Part shown: piece after piece, positions 1-8,975 of the stretch | Layout of the letters: each line of letters opens with the position of its first letter | Numbering within the stretch: the stretch's first letter is position 1 | NCBI RefSeq assembly: GCF_030291135.1 | Contig: NZ_CP127409.1 | Coordinates: 3,162,001 to 3,226,000, forward strand | From: Rhodanobacter thiooxydans | GTDB taxonomy: Bacteria; Pseudomonadota; Gammaproteobacteria; Xanthomonadales; Rhodanobacteraceae | Length of the DNA: 64,000 bases | Direction: 5' to 3' | Program-made: the position numbers and the translations under genes | The notes under the pieces: generated by a model | The model's database searches: none | Seen by the model: the letters and a program-made list of their open reading frames with translations, nothing else | Told to the model about the DNA's origin: nothing

Positions 1-1450
1 TCGCCTTGATCTCGCGGCGGCGCTCGTCGGTCATGGCCTCCACCCTGCCACCCACCTGCGCGAATGCGCAGATCGCCAGCATCTCCTCGACCGCGCCCTT
101 GCAGATCAGCAGGTGCTCGCTGCCGCCGTTCGCCACGACGACCGACATGCGCCGGCGCTGGAAATCGAACGGGATCTCGTCCACCACGCGGTAGCGCGCC
201 GCGGTCGGCTCCAGGTCGCGGTGCTCCAGCACCGCCTTGTCCATCAGGTTCTTCAGGCCGGTCTGGAAGCGGCTGTTGAGGTAGCCATACTCCAACGCCT
301 CGTCGCTCTCCTCGCCGTCGAGGTCGAGGTGGCGCTCCAGCACGATCTTGTCCAGCGTCAGCGTGCCGGTCTTGTCGGTGCACAGCACGTCCATCGCGCC
401 GAAGTTCTGGATCGCGTTGAGCCGCTTCACCACCACCTTGCGCTTGGACATCGCCATCGCGCCCTTGGCGAGGTTCGCGGTGACGATCAGCGGCAGCATC
501 TCCGGGGTGAGGCCCACCGCCACCGACAGCGCGAACAGGAACGCCTCCCAGAAACCCTGCTTGTACCACTGGATGCCCAGCACCACCGGCACCATCACCG
601 CCATGAAGCGGATCAGCAGCCAGCTCACCGAGTTCACGCCGCGGTCGAAACTGGTCTGCACGCGCTGGCCGCTCATGCTGTGCGCCAGCGAGCCGAGGTA
701 ACTGCGCGTACCGGTGGCCACCACCACCGCGCTGGCGGTGCCGGAGATCACGTTGGTGCCCATGTAGCAGACGGTGGGCAGATCCAGCGGATTGCCGACC
801 GATTCGACGCCGTGCGCATGGATCGGCGCCACCTTCTCCACTGGCAGCGATTCACCGGTGAGGATCGCCTGGCTGATGAAAAGGTCCTTCGCCGTGAGCA
901 GGCGCAGGTCGGCGGGCACCATGTCGCCCGCACCCAGATGCACGATGTCGCCCGCCACCAGCTCGCCCACCGGCACCTCGATCTGCTCGCTGTGGCCGTC
1001 GGAGGCCTGCCGCGTCACCGCGGCAGTGTTGCGCACCATCGCCTTCAGCTCCTCGGCCGCGCGCGAGGAGCGGTACTCCTGGGTGAAGGTCAGCACCACG
1101 CTGATACCCACCATCGCCGCGATGATGATCGGCCCAGTGAGGTCGCTGTCGTCGGCGAACAACTGCACGCCGGCCAGCACCAGCAGCACGATGATGAAAG
1201 GATTCTTGAACGCGCGCAGCAGCTGCAGCGACCAGTGCGGCGGCTTCTCGTGCGAAACCTCGTTGGCACCGTCGCGATGCAGCCGCTCGGTGATCTGCGC
1301 CTCGTCGAGGCCGGCCGGCGTGCTATCCAGCGCGGCCAGCAGCGCCTCGTTGTCGCGGAACGCCTCCTGCGCCACCGCCACGTGCAAGGGCGCCGACGCG
1401 CCCTTCTCGGCCGTCCTTGAGAGGGCGCCCTGGATGGATTGCTTGATCAT
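1..1450 (-). CDS. mgtA: Magnesium-importing P-type ATPase (MgtA family), C-terminus outside the window
   Basis: Inner-membrane P3B-type ATPase that imports Mg2+ at the expense of ATP. About 483 N-terminal residues are visible and the gene runs off the left edge. It begins MIKQSIQGALSR and carries the family's conserved N-terminal stretches (NEVSHEKPPHW, then NPFIIVLL for the first membrane helix), the actuator-domain motif LTGESLPVEK and the phosphorylation motif DKTGTLT, with Asp359 as the phospho-acceptor (codon at 374-376). The start is the ATG at 1450. No frameshift is seen in the visible part. In enterobacteria mgtA is regulated by PhoPQ and a Mg2+-sensing leader; I could not identify an equivalent leader here. 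A related cation P-ATPase is the only realistic alternative. Confidence 0.9.
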   Translation of the reverse strand, partial: MIKQSIQGALSRTAEKGASAPLHVAVAQEAFRDNEALLAALDSTPAGLDEAQITERLHRDGANEVSHEKPPHWSLQLLRAFKNPFIIVLLVLAGVQLFADDSDLTGPIIIAAMVGISVVLTFTQEYRSSRAAEELKAMVRNTAAVTRQASDGHSEQIEVPVGELVAGDIVHLGAGDMVPADLRLLTAKDLFISQAILTGESLPVEKVAPIHAHGVESVGNPLDLPTVCYMGTNVISGTASAVVVATGTRSYLGSLAHSMSGQRVQTSFDRGVNSVSWLLIRFMAVMVPVVLGIQWYKQGFWEAFLFALSVAVGLTPEMLPLIVTANLAKGAMAMSKRKVVVKRLNAIQNFGAMDVLCTDKTGTLTLDKIVLERHLDLDGEESDEALEYGYLNSRFQTGLKNLMDKAVLEHRDLEPTAARYRVVDEIPFDFQRRRMSVVVANGGSEHLLICKGAVEEMLAICAFAQVGGRVEAMTDERRREIKA

Positions 1451-1606
1451 GACCCGCTTCCGTGAATTCGCTGATGCCTGCCGCCGGGGCGAGTCCGCGG
1501 AATCAGTCCGCCAACCGCATCGACGCTGTTGCGCCTGGCCACGCATGCGGCCGGAACGGTTCCGCGCCTGGCGGAGGCCATCCCTTGCATGACGTCACGG
1601 CAGCCA

Positions 1607-1849
1607 TCAGCGACTGGATACCAGCGCGAGATGGACGGATGATGGCAGCGCGTCGCCGCGGGCCCGGGTTGTCGCCGATGCATGGCCGCCGGCGTCGGCG
1701 CGGCGGTGCAGTTCGACCACATTGCTGCCGGCCGAGCGGTCCAGCGGGGCGGGCACGGTGATGGTGTAGGTAACGCGCACGGCCTCGCGACGGCCAGCCA
1801 GAAGCCGGCGCAGCATGCGCAGCAAAACGGAATCGCGAAGGAGCTTCAT
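1607..1849 (-). CDS. Small hypothetical protein, 80 aa
   Basis: I do not recognise this protein. It is basic at the N-terminus (MKLLRDSVLLRMLRRLLAGRR) and has no clear membrane segment or motif. Support for a real gene: a good Shine-Dalgarno (GAGGAG, 7 bases before the ATG at 1849), GC-rich third codon positions typical of the neighbourhood, and the same orientation as mgtA 156 bases downstream, so it could be cotranscribed with the transporter. The last 15 codons are less gene-like. It could also be a chance open frame in a leader region. Confidence 0.45.
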   Translation of the reverse strand: MKLLRDSVLLRMLRRLLAGRREAVRVTYTITVPAPLDRSAGSNVVELHRRADAGGHASATTRARGDALPSSVHLALVSSR

Positions 1850-2172
1850 GGCCCATCTCCTCGTTACGGCGCCCGCGGCGCCGGAGAAGGTGGGCCGGTC
1901 TTCCCTAGTCGAGGAAAGCGCCAGCCGACCGCAGGCGGTCGCCGCAGATCATCAGCTTGTTATGCAATGCCGGCATCCGATGCTCGCGGATGTCGACGTT
2001 GCGACTAGGGTAAACGTCCATATGCCTTGGTTAGTCAGGACAGGGGGCCCGCCGACGCGGACGCGCCGGTGGGCGCGGGCATTGTCGTGCTGCGTTGCCG
2101 CAGTGTCAATCCCGGCAAGCGCTCCACACGAATGAAAGTTGTTGCGCATGCGGCCAGCATGTCCCGTTCCGC
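1850..2172. other. Intergenic region between ctaB and the 80-aa gene
   Basis: No gene is supported here. It contains an inverted pair of a 9-base word, CCCTAGTCG at 1903-1911 and its complement CGACTAGGG at 2002-2010, about 90 bases apart, and a GC-rich palindromic stretch near 2047-2077 without a T-tract. It is the likely place for the minus-strand promoter of the 80-aa gene and mgtA. No recognisable -10/-35 pair stands out. Confidence 0.4.
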
Positions 2173-3072
2173 TCAGCCCAGCACCGCCGATGGGACCGCC
2201 TGCAGCAGCGGCGATACCAGCCAGTGGTCGACCAGCAGGAACGCGAACAGCGCCATCAGGTAGACGATGGAGTAGCTGAACACCTTCATCGCGTACAGCT
2301 CGTCCGGCGGATTCAACAGGCGCACCGCGTAATACAGGAACGCCCCGCCCAGCACCGCGGCGCCGCCCAGGTAGACCAGCCCGCTCATCCCGGTCATTGC
2401 CGGCAGCAGGGTCACCAGCACCAGCAGCACGGTGTAGAACAGGATGTGCCAGCGGGTGAACACCACGCCGTGGGTCACCGGCAGCATCGGCACCTGCGCG
2501 CGCGAGTAGTCGTCGCGGCGGAAGATCGCCAGCGCCCAGAAATGCGGCGGCGTCCACACGAAGATGATCAGGCACAGCTGCAGCGCGTACGGGTGCAGCG
2601 AACCGGTGACCGCAGTCCAGCCCAGCACCGGCGGAATCGCTCCTGCGAGGCCGCCGATCACGATGTTCTGCGGCGAGGCGCGCTTGAGGAACGCGGTGTA
2701 GATCACCGCATAGCCGATCAGCCCGGCAAAGGTCAGCACCGCGGTCAGCGTGTTTACCAGCAGCACCAGCACCAGCATCGAGGCGATGCCCAGCAGCAGC
2801 GCGAACACGAACACCTGGCGCGGATTGAGGTGCCCGGTGGCCAGCGGCCGGTGCGCCGTGCGCACCATCACCTTGTCGATGCGCTGGTCGATCAACTGGT
2901 TGAATGCGGCAGCCGAGGACGAGGCCAGCCAAATGCCCAGCGTGCCGAACACCAGCGCGCGCCACGGCGGCATGCCGGGCACGGCAAGGAACATGCCGAT
3001 CACCGCGCAGAACACCAGCAGCGCAACGATGCGCGGCTTGGTCAACAACAGGTACTCGTGGAAAACGCTCAT
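2173..3072 (-). CDS. ctaB: Protoheme IX farnesyltransferase (heme O synthase)
   Basis: Converts heme B to heme O by adding a farnesyl group, the first step in making heme A for the aa3 oxidase. It is a UbiA-family polytopic membrane protein of 299 aa, the normal length. Visible motifs are the first Asp-rich prenyl-diphosphate site [10 protein letters not shown] (about residues 58-67) and YTAFLKR in the second conserved loop, with about nine hydrophobic segments. It is the last gene of the surf1/SCO-like/ctaA/ctaB unit; its ATG lies two bases after the ctaA stop codon, implying translational coupling. The alternative symbol is cyoE. Confidence 0.95.
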   Translation of the reverse strand: MSVFHEYLLLTKPRIVALLVFCAVIGMFLAVPGMPPWRALVFGTLGIWLASSSAAAFNQLIDQRIDKVMVRTAHRPLATGHLNPRQVFVFALLLGIASMLVLVLLVNTLTAVLTFAGLIGYAVIYTAFLKRASPQNIVIGGLAGAIPPVLGWTAVTGSLHPYALQLCLIIFVWTPPHFWALAIFRRDDYSRAQVPMLPVTHGVVFTRWHILFYTVLLVLVTLLPAMTGMSGLVYLGGAAVLGGAFLYYAVRLLNPPDELYAMKVFSYSIVYLMALFAFLLVDHWLVSPLLQAVPSAVLG

Positions 3073-3074
3073 CT

Positions 3075-4253
3075 TCAGTGTCGCCCCAACGACAGGAACA
3101 TCGATTCGTCATGCTGCCGCTGCGTGCGTGCCAGCGTGGCCAGCAAGGTGAACAGCAGCAAGGCCGCCACGCCATTGTGCGCGGTCGCCACCGCCAGCGG
3201 CAGGCCGAAGTACACATTGCTGATGCCCAGCAGCACCTGGCCCGCCAGCGCCAGCGCGATCGCCAGACCGCACAGGCGCAGCCCACGCCGGGCGGCCTTG
3301 ATCGCCAGCCAGCCGAGGTAGCAGAACACCACCAGCGCACCGAGCCGGTGCGCGATCTGGATCGCACTGCGCGCGGCCATGTCCAGCACGCCGCCTTCGT
3401 AGTTCACGCCGATCCCGCGCCACAGCACGAATCCTTCGCGGAAATCGGTCGGTGGCGCCCACTGACCGAGGCACTGCGGGAACGAGCCGGGACCGTAGCC
3501 GCAGGCCAGCGCCGCGTAGTTCGCCGAAGTCCAGCCACCCAGCGCGATCTGGCACAGCAGCAACACCAGGCCGATCGCCACCAGCCGACGCAGATCGGCC
3601 AGACGATCGTCCACCGCCGCCACGCCGGCGAAACGCAGCGCGGCATACGCCAGCAGCGCGAACGTGGTCATGCCGCCGAGCAGGTGGCCCATCACCACGA
3701 CGGGCTTGAGCAGCAGGGTCACCGTCCACATGCCGAGCATCGCCTGGAAGATGATCACCGCCAGCGCCAGCACGCAGATCTTCCAGGCGCCAGGCCGCGG
3801 CAGCCGGATCGCGGCAAGCAGCGGCAGCGCGATCGCACAGGCCGCCAGCAGCGACGACCACAGGTGCTCGCCGCGCATGTACAGGCCCACGCCGAGCGCC
3901 GCGAATACGGCGCCGGCGAGCACTGCCAACAGCGTGTCGCGCCGGCGCCCGCTCGCCAGCAGCGCCAGCAGCAGCACCAGCACGCCGAGCGTGCCGGCGA
4001 AGAAGCGGTGCACCTGCTCGCGCCAGGCCTTGTGCGCCTCGTACGGCCGATCCGGGAACGCCGCGTCGGCATGCGCCACCGCCTGCGCGTGCTGCGGCCA
4101 GGTCACCTGGCCGTAGCAGGTCGGCCAGTCCGGGCAGGACAGGCCGGCGTTCGACAGCCGCACGAACGCGCCAAACATCACCAGCCCGAACGCGAACACC
4201 GCCGCGAACAGCGCCAGCCAGCGGAGAATTTTCAGGGAGCGTGCCGACATCAC
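3075..4253 (-). CDS. ctaA: Heme A synthase (COX15/CtaA)
   Basis: Oxidises the C8 methyl of heme O to the formyl of heme A, completing the cofactor for cytochrome aa3. It is 392 aa with about eight transmembrane helices, the length of the proteobacterial COX15 type. Conserved pieces include [18 protein letters not shown] near residue 30, and helices carrying His ligands (MGHLLGG, and [10 protein letters not shown] late in the protein). It starts at the ATG at 4253, which overlaps the preceding gene by four bases (ATGA), and is followed two bases later by ctaB. This tight packing indicates one operon for oxidase assembly. Confidence 0.95.
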   Translation of the reverse strand: MMSARSLKILRWLALFAAVFAFGLVMFGAFVRLSNAGLSCPDWPTCYGQVTWPQHAQAVAHADAAFPDRPYEAHKAWREQVHRFFAGTLGVLVLLLALLASGRRRDTLLAVLAGAVFAALGVGLYMRGEHLWSSLLAACAIALPLLAAIRLPRPGAWKICVLALAVIIFQAMLGMWTVTLLLKPVVVMGHLLGGMTTFALLAYAALRFAGVAAVDDRLADLRRLVAIGLVLLLCQIALGGWTSANYAALACGYGPGSFPQCLGQWAPPTDFREGFVLWRGIGVNYEGGVLDMAARSAIQIAHRLGALVVFCYLGWLAIKAARRGLRLCGLAIALALAGQVLLGISNVYFGLPLAVATAHNGVAALLLFTLLATLARTQRQHDESMFLSLGRH

Positions 4254-4822
4254 TTGATCACCTTCACCATGTCCCGCAACAGCCCGGGGCCATCGAAGCC
4301 GGCCGGGTACAGCGACAACGCGGTGCCGTTGGACTCCACCAGCACGGCACTGACGCTGTCTGGCGTGGACGGCACGTAGGTTGCCAGTTTGCCGTCGACA
4401 TCACGACCGAACGCCCAGTACGTGCTCATCGCCACGCGCCGGCCCGGGTCGACCGGTGGCGCACCGACATACAACAGGCGCAGGCGCGACTGATTGCGGT
4501 TGAGCATGACCCGTGCCTTGGCGATGCCGGTCAGCGTATCGAAGCAGCGCGCCGCGCAATCCGGGCCGGCCAGTGCGATCAAAGTGAAGCGCGGCTTGCT
4601 GTCGCGCCACGGCCACGAGCTGCCGTCATCCAGGCGCACCTGCAGCTGCTCGTCGACGAAATTGCGCTGCGGCAGGATCGGCTCGCCGTTGCCCCTGGTG
4701 CCGGGCTGCCAGCCGCTCCAGCTGAGCAGGCCGGCGACGATCATCGGCGCGGCGAACACCAGCCCGATCAGCAGCAGGAAGATTCGGCTCTTGCGCAAGG
4801 CGGCGGGATCAGCAGCTTTCAT
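4250..4822 (-). CDS. SCO1/SenC-like membrane-anchored thioredoxin-fold protein, oxidase assembly
   Basis: A 190-aa protein with one N-terminal membrane helix (about residues 14-33) and a periplasmic domain. The segment LIALAGPDCAARCFDTL contains a CxxxC pair (Cys89, Cys93) placed as in SCO copper-insertion proteins. The C-terminal half contains no histidine, so the conserved His that completes the SCO copper site is missing. It lies between surf1 and ctaA, 24 bases after surf1 and overlapping ctaA by four bases. The context suggests a role in CuA-site maturation or thiol chemistry during oxidase assembly. Similar small proteins occupy this position in related bacteria; the exact function is inference. 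Confidence 0.7.
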   Translation of the reverse strand: MKAADPAALRKSRIFLLLIGLVFAAPMIVAGLLSWSGWQPGTRGNGEPILPQRNFVDEQLQVRLDDGSSWPWRDSKPRFTLIALAGPDCAARCFDTLTGIAKARVMLNRNQSRLRLLYVGAPPVDPGRRVAMSTYWAFGRDVDGKLATYVPSTPDSVSAVLVESNGTALSLYPAGFDGPGLLRDMVKVIK

Positions 4823-4846
4823 CGGACTTCATCGACCTTGGTGGAA

Positions 4847-5578
4847 TCAGGATTTGCGCGGTTTGCGCTTGCGATGCACGACCAGCAGGATGACCACCGC
4901 GGCGAGCGCAAAGGTGAACCACTGGAATGCATAGGCACGATGCCGCGCCGGTGGCATCGAGGAAAAATCGAGGGTGTGCACGCGCTCGTAGATCGCGGCC
5001 GGGTCGGGGTCCAGCGCCAGCAACCGCGGGTACAACGGGCGACCGAGGTCGCTGGCGACTTCCGCCGGGTCCAGAAAGATGCTGTTCTTCGGCCACCGGG
5101 CCTGTCGCTTCAGCGCATCCCCGCCCATCTCGAAACCGACCGGCGGCGGCGGTACGTACAAGCCCTGCAGGCTCACCTCGCCAACGGGCAGCGCCGGCAG
5201 CTGCGGCGTCTTGCCATTGCCGTTGCCGGGCAGGAAGCCCAGGTCGACCAGCAGCAGTTGCGCATGGCCCTCCAGCGCCAGCGGCGCGAACACCTCCACC
5301 CCGCCGAGGCCGTCGTGCTTCGGGTTGTCCAGCAGGTACAGGCGGTCGGCAAGGTAGCGGCCACTCACCCGTACCCGCGGGAAGCCGTCGGCCGGCGGCG
5401 CTTCGGCCACCCTGGCGAAGTCCTGCAGCGGCGCGGCCGCCGATGCGGCATACCGCCGCAGAAGTGCTTCCTTGAAGTCGGCACGGTGCAGCTGCCACAC
5501 GCCCAGACGTATAAACAGCAAGGCCCCGGCCACCGTCAGCAGCAGCGCCCACCACGAAGGACGGCGAAACCCGTTCAC
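4847..5578 (-). CDS. SURF1 family cytochrome oxidase biogenesis protein
   Basis: SURF1 proteins help insert heme A into subunit I of heme-copper oxidases. This 243-aa protein has the family layout: an N-terminal helix (about residues 9-27), a large periplasmic region and a C-terminal helix (about 219-236). Family signatures include LGVWQLHRADFKEALL, RVRVSGRYL, and WFTFALAAVVI before a basic tail HRKRKPRK. It is the first gene of the minus-strand assembly unit and is divergent from the DUF2909 gene, with 59 bases between the two starts to hold both promoters. Confidence 0.93.
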   Translation of the reverse strand: MNGFRRPSWWALLLTVAGALLFIRLGVWQLHRADFKEALLRRYAASAAAPLQDFARVAEAPPADGFPRVRVSGRYLADRLYLLDNPKHDGLGGVEVFAPLALEGHAQLLLVDLGFLPGNGNGKTPQLPALPVGEVSLQGLYVPPPPVGFEMGGDALKRQARWPKNSIFLDPAEVASDLGRPLYPRLLALDPDPAAIYERVHTLDFSSMPPARHRAYAFQWFTFALAAVVILLVVHRKRKPRKS

Positions 5579-5637
5579 GCCGGACGCCTGCCAGCGACCG
5601 CTATACTGGCCATGTCGAACTGGATCGGATCAATCAC

Positions 5638-5853
5638 GTGGAAACCATCTATAAAATTGCGCTGGTGGTAGTACTGCTGGTGGTCGTCTTCAGCCTCGGC
5701 CAGGCGCTGTACTTCATGATGACCGACAAGGACGACGACAAGCGCACCGTGTGGGCGCTGACCCGCCGCATCGGCCTGTCGCTGCTGTTCATCGCCATGG
5801 TCGCGTTCGGCATCTGGATGGGCTGGCTGCACCCGCACGACGTCGGCCAGTGA
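5638..5853 (+). CDS. DUF2909 family twin-transmembrane protein
   Basis: A 71-aa protein made almost entirely of two membrane helices (about residues 5-27 and 46-63) joined by a charged loop MMTDKDDDKRTVWALTRR. This matches the DUF2909 twin-TM family, which sits beside cytochrome oxidase genes in many proteobacteria and is presumed to act in oxidase assembly. The start is GTG at 5638, preceded by GGATCGGATC as a plausible ribosome site; a -10-like TATACT lies at 5602-5607. It is divergent from surf1 and convergent with ctaE, with a bidirectional terminator after it. Confidence 0.8.
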   Translation: METIYKIALVVVLLVVVFSLGQALYFMMTDKDDDKRTVWALTRRIGLSLLFIAMVAFGIWMGWLHPHDVGQ

Positions 5854-5890
5854 TTGTAGCCGCCACCCGGCAGCCGTTTCCCGTCAAACG

Positions 5891-5918
5891 AAAAAGCCCG
5901 CCATCCGGCGGGCTTTTT
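5891..5918. terminator. Bidirectional intrinsic terminator between the DUF2909 gene and ctaE
   Basis: A perfect 12-base-pair stem (AAAAAGCCCGCC paired with GGCGGGCTTTTT) with loop ATCC. The A-run and T-run flank a GC core, so it can terminate transcription from both the plus-strand DUF2909 gene and the minus-strand coxBAC unit. Confidence 0.9.
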
Positions 5919-5953
5919 CATGCCCGAACCCGATTCGGAGCAATGCTCTTCAT

Positions 5954-6076
5954 GAAGGGTCCGGCCATGGATGGCCGGTTTTTGATCTTCGCTCTCCACG
6001 ACAGGACGTCGCGTCGCCCTTCTGAAGAGTCCGGCCCGGACGGCCGGTCTTGCTCTTCGCGAGAGGACCTCGCGTC
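5954..6076. repeat. Two imperfect tandem copies of a palindromic intergenic repeat
   Basis: Copy A (5954-6015) and copy B (6024-6076) share the layout GAAGrGTCCGGCC, a GGCCGG palindrome, a TCTTCGC block and a final GACsTCGCGTC. Copy A contains GGCCATGGATGGCC, a word typical of dispersed repeats in this bacterial order. Both copies can fold into a hairpin. Copy B runs into the ctaE stop codon, so the repeat lies directly in the 3' end of the coxBAC transcript and may protect or process it. Confidence 0.7.
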
Positions 6077-6962
6077 AAAGTATGTAGACGAACATGAACA
6101 GGCCGAGCCAGACCACGTCGACGAAGTGCCAGTACCAAGCCACCGCCTCGAAGCCGAAGTGATGGTCCTTGTTGAAGTGGCCCTTCAGCACGCGCAGCCA
6201 GATCACCGCCAGCATGATCGTGCCCAGCGTCACGTGCAGGCCATGGAAGCCGGTCAGCAGGAAGAAGGTGGAACCGTAGACGCCGCTGTGCAGGGTCAGG
6301 TTCAACTCCTTGTACGCCTCCATGTACTCGTGCGCCTGGAAGTACAGGAAGGTGGCGCCCAGCAGCACGGTCAGGCCCAGGAACAGCAGGATCTTGCCGC
6401 GATGGCCGGCGCGCAGCGCGTGGTGCGCGATCGTCACGGTGACGCTGGAGGTGAGCAGGATCAGCGTGTTCAGCAGCGGCAGACCCCACGCCGGCACGGT
6501 GCGGAATGCGCCACCGACCTGCTCCGGGCCGTTGCCGCCATTGGCACCCCACGACGCCGCGTAGTCGCTCCACAGGAACTGGTGGGTCAGCACGCCGTGG
6601 CCTTCGCCGCCCAGCCACGGCACCGAGAACATGCGGATGTAGAACAGCGCGCCGAAGAACGCGCCGAAGAACATCACCTCGGAGAAGATGAACCACATCA
6701 TGCCCATGCGGAACGAGGTGTCGACCTGCGGGTTGTAGCTGCCGGCCAGTGATTCGTGAATCACCGAGCGGAACCAGCCGAAGAACATGGCCAGCACGCC
6801 GATCACGCCGACGGTCAACACGGTCTTGCCGAAGCCGGCCTCACCGGGCTCCGCGTTCAGCCAGTGCGCGGCACCGAACACGGTGGTGAACATGACCACT
6901 GCGGCCACGAACGGCCAATAGCTCTTGGCCGGAACAAAGTAAGCGTCGTGCTGCTGACCCAT
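6075..6962 (-). CDS. ctaE: Cytochrome c oxidase subunit III
   Basis: Core subunit III of the aa3 oxidase, an inner-membrane protein that stabilises proton uptake and the active site. It is 295 aa with seven predicted helices; visible signatures are the N-terminal YFVPAKSYWPF, FMSE-type FIFSEVMFFGAFF and GFHGLHVTLG near the C-terminus. I chose the ATG at 6962 (MGQQHDAYFVP), matching the family N-terminus, over an in-frame upstream start that would add 21 unlike residues. It is last in the DUF2244-ctaC-ctaD-48 aa-ctaE unit. Confidence 0.95.
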   Translation of the reverse strand: MGQQHDAYFVPAKSYWPFVAAVVMFTTVFGAAHWLNAEPGEAGFGKTVLTVGVIGVLAMFFGWFRSVIHESLAGSYNPQVDTSFRMGMMWFIFSEVMFFGAFFGALFYIRMFSVPWLGGEGHGVLTHQFLWSDYAASWGANGGNGPEQVGGAFRTVPAWGLPLLNTLILLTSSVTVTIAHHALRAGHRGKILLFLGLTVLLGATFLYFQAHEYMEAYKELNLTLHSGVYGSTFFLLTGFHGLHVTLGTIMLAVIWLRVLKGHFNKDHHFGFEAVAWYWHFVDVVWLGLFMFVYIL

Positions 6963-7077
6963 GGTGTAACCCCGTGGATTTCTCTTGATGACTTTTGCCC
7001 CGTCACGCCGCCCGGGGAACTGCATGCCGGACGTCGAAGCCGACCGGTCGAAAAAACATGTAGCGACTGCGCTGCTG

Positions 7078-7224
7078 CTATTTCATCAACACTATCTGCA
7101 CGAACGAGATCAGGAAGAAGAACAGCACGATCGCCACCAGCACCGTCACGGTGCGCCGCACACCCTTGTGGCGATCGTTGTCGACATCGTCGGTGGCCGG
7201 GTGATTCGTGGTCTGCTGCGTCAT
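7078..7224 (-). CDS. Small single-TM cytochrome oxidase-associated protein, 48 aa
   Basis: A 48-aa protein with a charged N-terminal half (MTQQTTNHPATDDVDNDRHK) and one helix of about 20 residues near the C-terminus (TVLVAIVLFFFLISFVQIVL). It lies 55 bases after ctaD and 115 bases before ctaE on the same strand. Small proteins of this layout are found next to ctaD/ctaG in other proteobacteria and are named cytochrome oxidase small assembly proteins. Here it occupies the place where ctaG is normally also present. The start is the ATG at 7222-7224 with a weak ribosome site. Confidence 0.7.
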   Translation of the reverse strand: MTQQTTNHPATDDVDNDRHKGVRRTVTVLVAIVLFFFLISFVQIVLMK

Positions 7225-7279
7225 CTCGGTTCGTCTCGTGCAGTGTCCCGGCCATTCGGCCGGGACGCTGCGGCAATGA

Positions 7280-8896
7280 TCAATCGTTCACGTGGCCGTG
7301 CGCCAGTTCGTCGTCGTGAATCACCGGCGGCACTTCGAAGGTATGGTGCGGGGCCGGCGACGGCACCGTCCACTCCAGACCCTTGGCGCCTTCCCACACG
7401 CGGTCGGTGGCCTTCTTCTTGGAGAAGAACGCGCAGTGGATAAGCACGCCGATGAAGATCAGCTGGGTGGCACCGAACAGGAAGCCGCCGATCGAGCTGA
7501 TCATGTTGAAGTTGGCGAACGCCACGTTGTAGTCGGGGATGCGGCGCGGCATGCCGGCCAGGCCCAGGAAGTGCTGCGGGAAGAACAGCACGTTGACCCA
7601 GATCACGCTGTTCCAGAAGTGCACCTTGCCCCAGAACTCGTTGTACATGTTGCCGGTCCACTTCGGCAGCCAGTAGTACGTGGCGCCGATGATCGCGAAC
7701 AGCGCACCGGTCACCAGCACGTAGTGGAAATGCGCCACCACAAAGTAGGTGTCGTGGTACTGGAAGTCGGCCGGCACCAGCGCCAGCATCAGGCCGGAGA
7801 AGCCGCCGATGGTGAACAGGATGATGAACGCGATCGCGAACAGCATCGGCGTCTCGAAGGTCATCGAACCGCCCCACATGGTGGCGACCCAGTTGAACAC
7901 CTTCACGCCAGTCGGCACCGAGATCAGCATGGTGGCGTACATGAAGAAGATCTCGGCGCCCAGCGGCAGGCCCACCGCGAACATGTGATGCGCCCACACG
8001 ATGAACGACAGGAACGCGATGCAGGCGATCGCGAACACCATCGCCTTGTAGCCGAAGATCGGCTTGCGCGCGAAGGTCGGCACGATCTCCGAGATGATCC
8101 CGAATGCAGGCAGGATCATGATGTAGACCTCGGGATGGCCGAAGAACCAGAAGATGTGCTGGTACAGGACGGGGTCGCCGCCGCCGCCCGGGTTGAAGAA
8201 GTTGGTGCCGAAGTATTTGTCGGTGAGCAGCATGGTCACCGCACCGGCCAGCACCGGCATCACGGCGATCAGCAGGAACGCGGTGATCAGCCAGCTCCAC
8301 ACGAACACCGGCATCTTCAGCAGGTCCATGCCCGGCGCGCGCATGTTCAAGATGGTGGCGATGATGTTGATCGCGCCCATGATCGAGCTGATGCCCATCA
8401 GATGGATCGCGAACACCACGTAGGCCAGCGAATCGCTCTGCAGCGCCAGCGGCGGATACATCGTCCAGCCGCCGGACGGGCCGCCACCCGGCAGGAACAG
8501 CGTCGACAGCATCAGCAGGAACGCAAACGGCAGGATCCAGAACGACAGGTTGTTCATGCGCGGCAGCGCCATGTCCGGCGCGCCGACCATCAGTGGGATC
8601 ATCCAGTTACCGAGGCCGACGAAGGCCGGCATGATCGCGCCGAAGATCATCACCAGCGCATGCATGGTGGTCAGCTGGTTGAAGAAGTACGGCTGCATCA
8701 GCTGCAGGCCGGGCTTGAACAGCTCGGCACGGATCGCCATCGCGAAGCTGCCGCCGATGAAGAACATCGTCAGCGCGAAGATCAGGTACAGCGTGCCGAT
8801 GTCCTTGTGGTTGGTGGACATGCACCAGCGCTGGAAAAAACTTTTCGGCGCGCCGTGGTGATCGTCGTGCTGATCATGGGTGGCTGCGTAGGACAT
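7280..8896 (-). CDS. ctaD: Cytochrome c oxidase subunit I (aa3-type)
   Basis: Catalytic subunit of the heme-copper oxidase, holding heme a and the heme a3-CuB centre that reduces O2 to water and pumps protons. It is 538 aa with twelve helices. Seen directly: [15 protein letters not shown] with a heme a ligand His, GHPEVY with the His-Tyr cross-link pair, WAHHMF with the two CuB histidines, and [13 protein letters not shown] with the a3 and a ligands. All catalytic residues are present. Upstream of it, 79 bases away, is ctaC. Confidence 0.98.
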   Translation of the reverse strand: MSYAATHDQHDDHHGAPKSFFQRWCMSTNHKDIGTLYLIFALTMFFIGGSFAMAIRAELFKPGLQLMQPYFFNQLTTMHALVMIFGAIMPAFVGLGNWMIPLMVGAPDMALPRMNNLSFWILPFAFLLMLSTLFLPGGGPSGGWTMYPPLALQSDSLAYVVFAIHLMGISSIMGAINIIATILNMRAPGMDLLKMPVFVWSWLITAFLLIAVMPVLAGAVTMLLTDKYFGTNFFNPGGGGDPVLYQHIFWFFGHPEVYIMILPAFGIISEIVPTFARKPIFGYKAMVFAIACIAFLSFIVWAHHMFAVGLPLGAEIFFMYATMLISVPTGVKVFNWVATMWGGSMTFETPMLFAIAFIILFTIGGFSGLMLALVPADFQYHDTYFVVAHFHYVLVTGALFAIIGATYYWLPKWTGNMYNEFWGKVHFWNSVIWVNVLFFPQHFLGLAGMPRRIPDYNVAFANFNMISSIGGFLFGATQLIFIGVLIHCAFFSKKKATDRVWEGAKGLEWTVPSPAPHHTFEVPPVIHDDELAHGHVND

Positions 8897-8975
8897 GGCC
8901 TTGCACCTCTAACCTGGAATATTGAATGCGACTGCGAAAAAACGTGTGCCGTGAGCGGCTGCGGGCGACGAGGGA

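Noticed and set aside
113-1420. 435-codon open frame on the plus strand
   Set aside because: Antisense to the mgtA frame, which has clear P-ATPase motifs; the product is His/Arg/Gln-rich without any motif.
2047-2077. GC-rich palindrome after ctaB read as a terminator
   Set aside because: The stem is plausible but there is no T-run on either strand, so I do not call termination.
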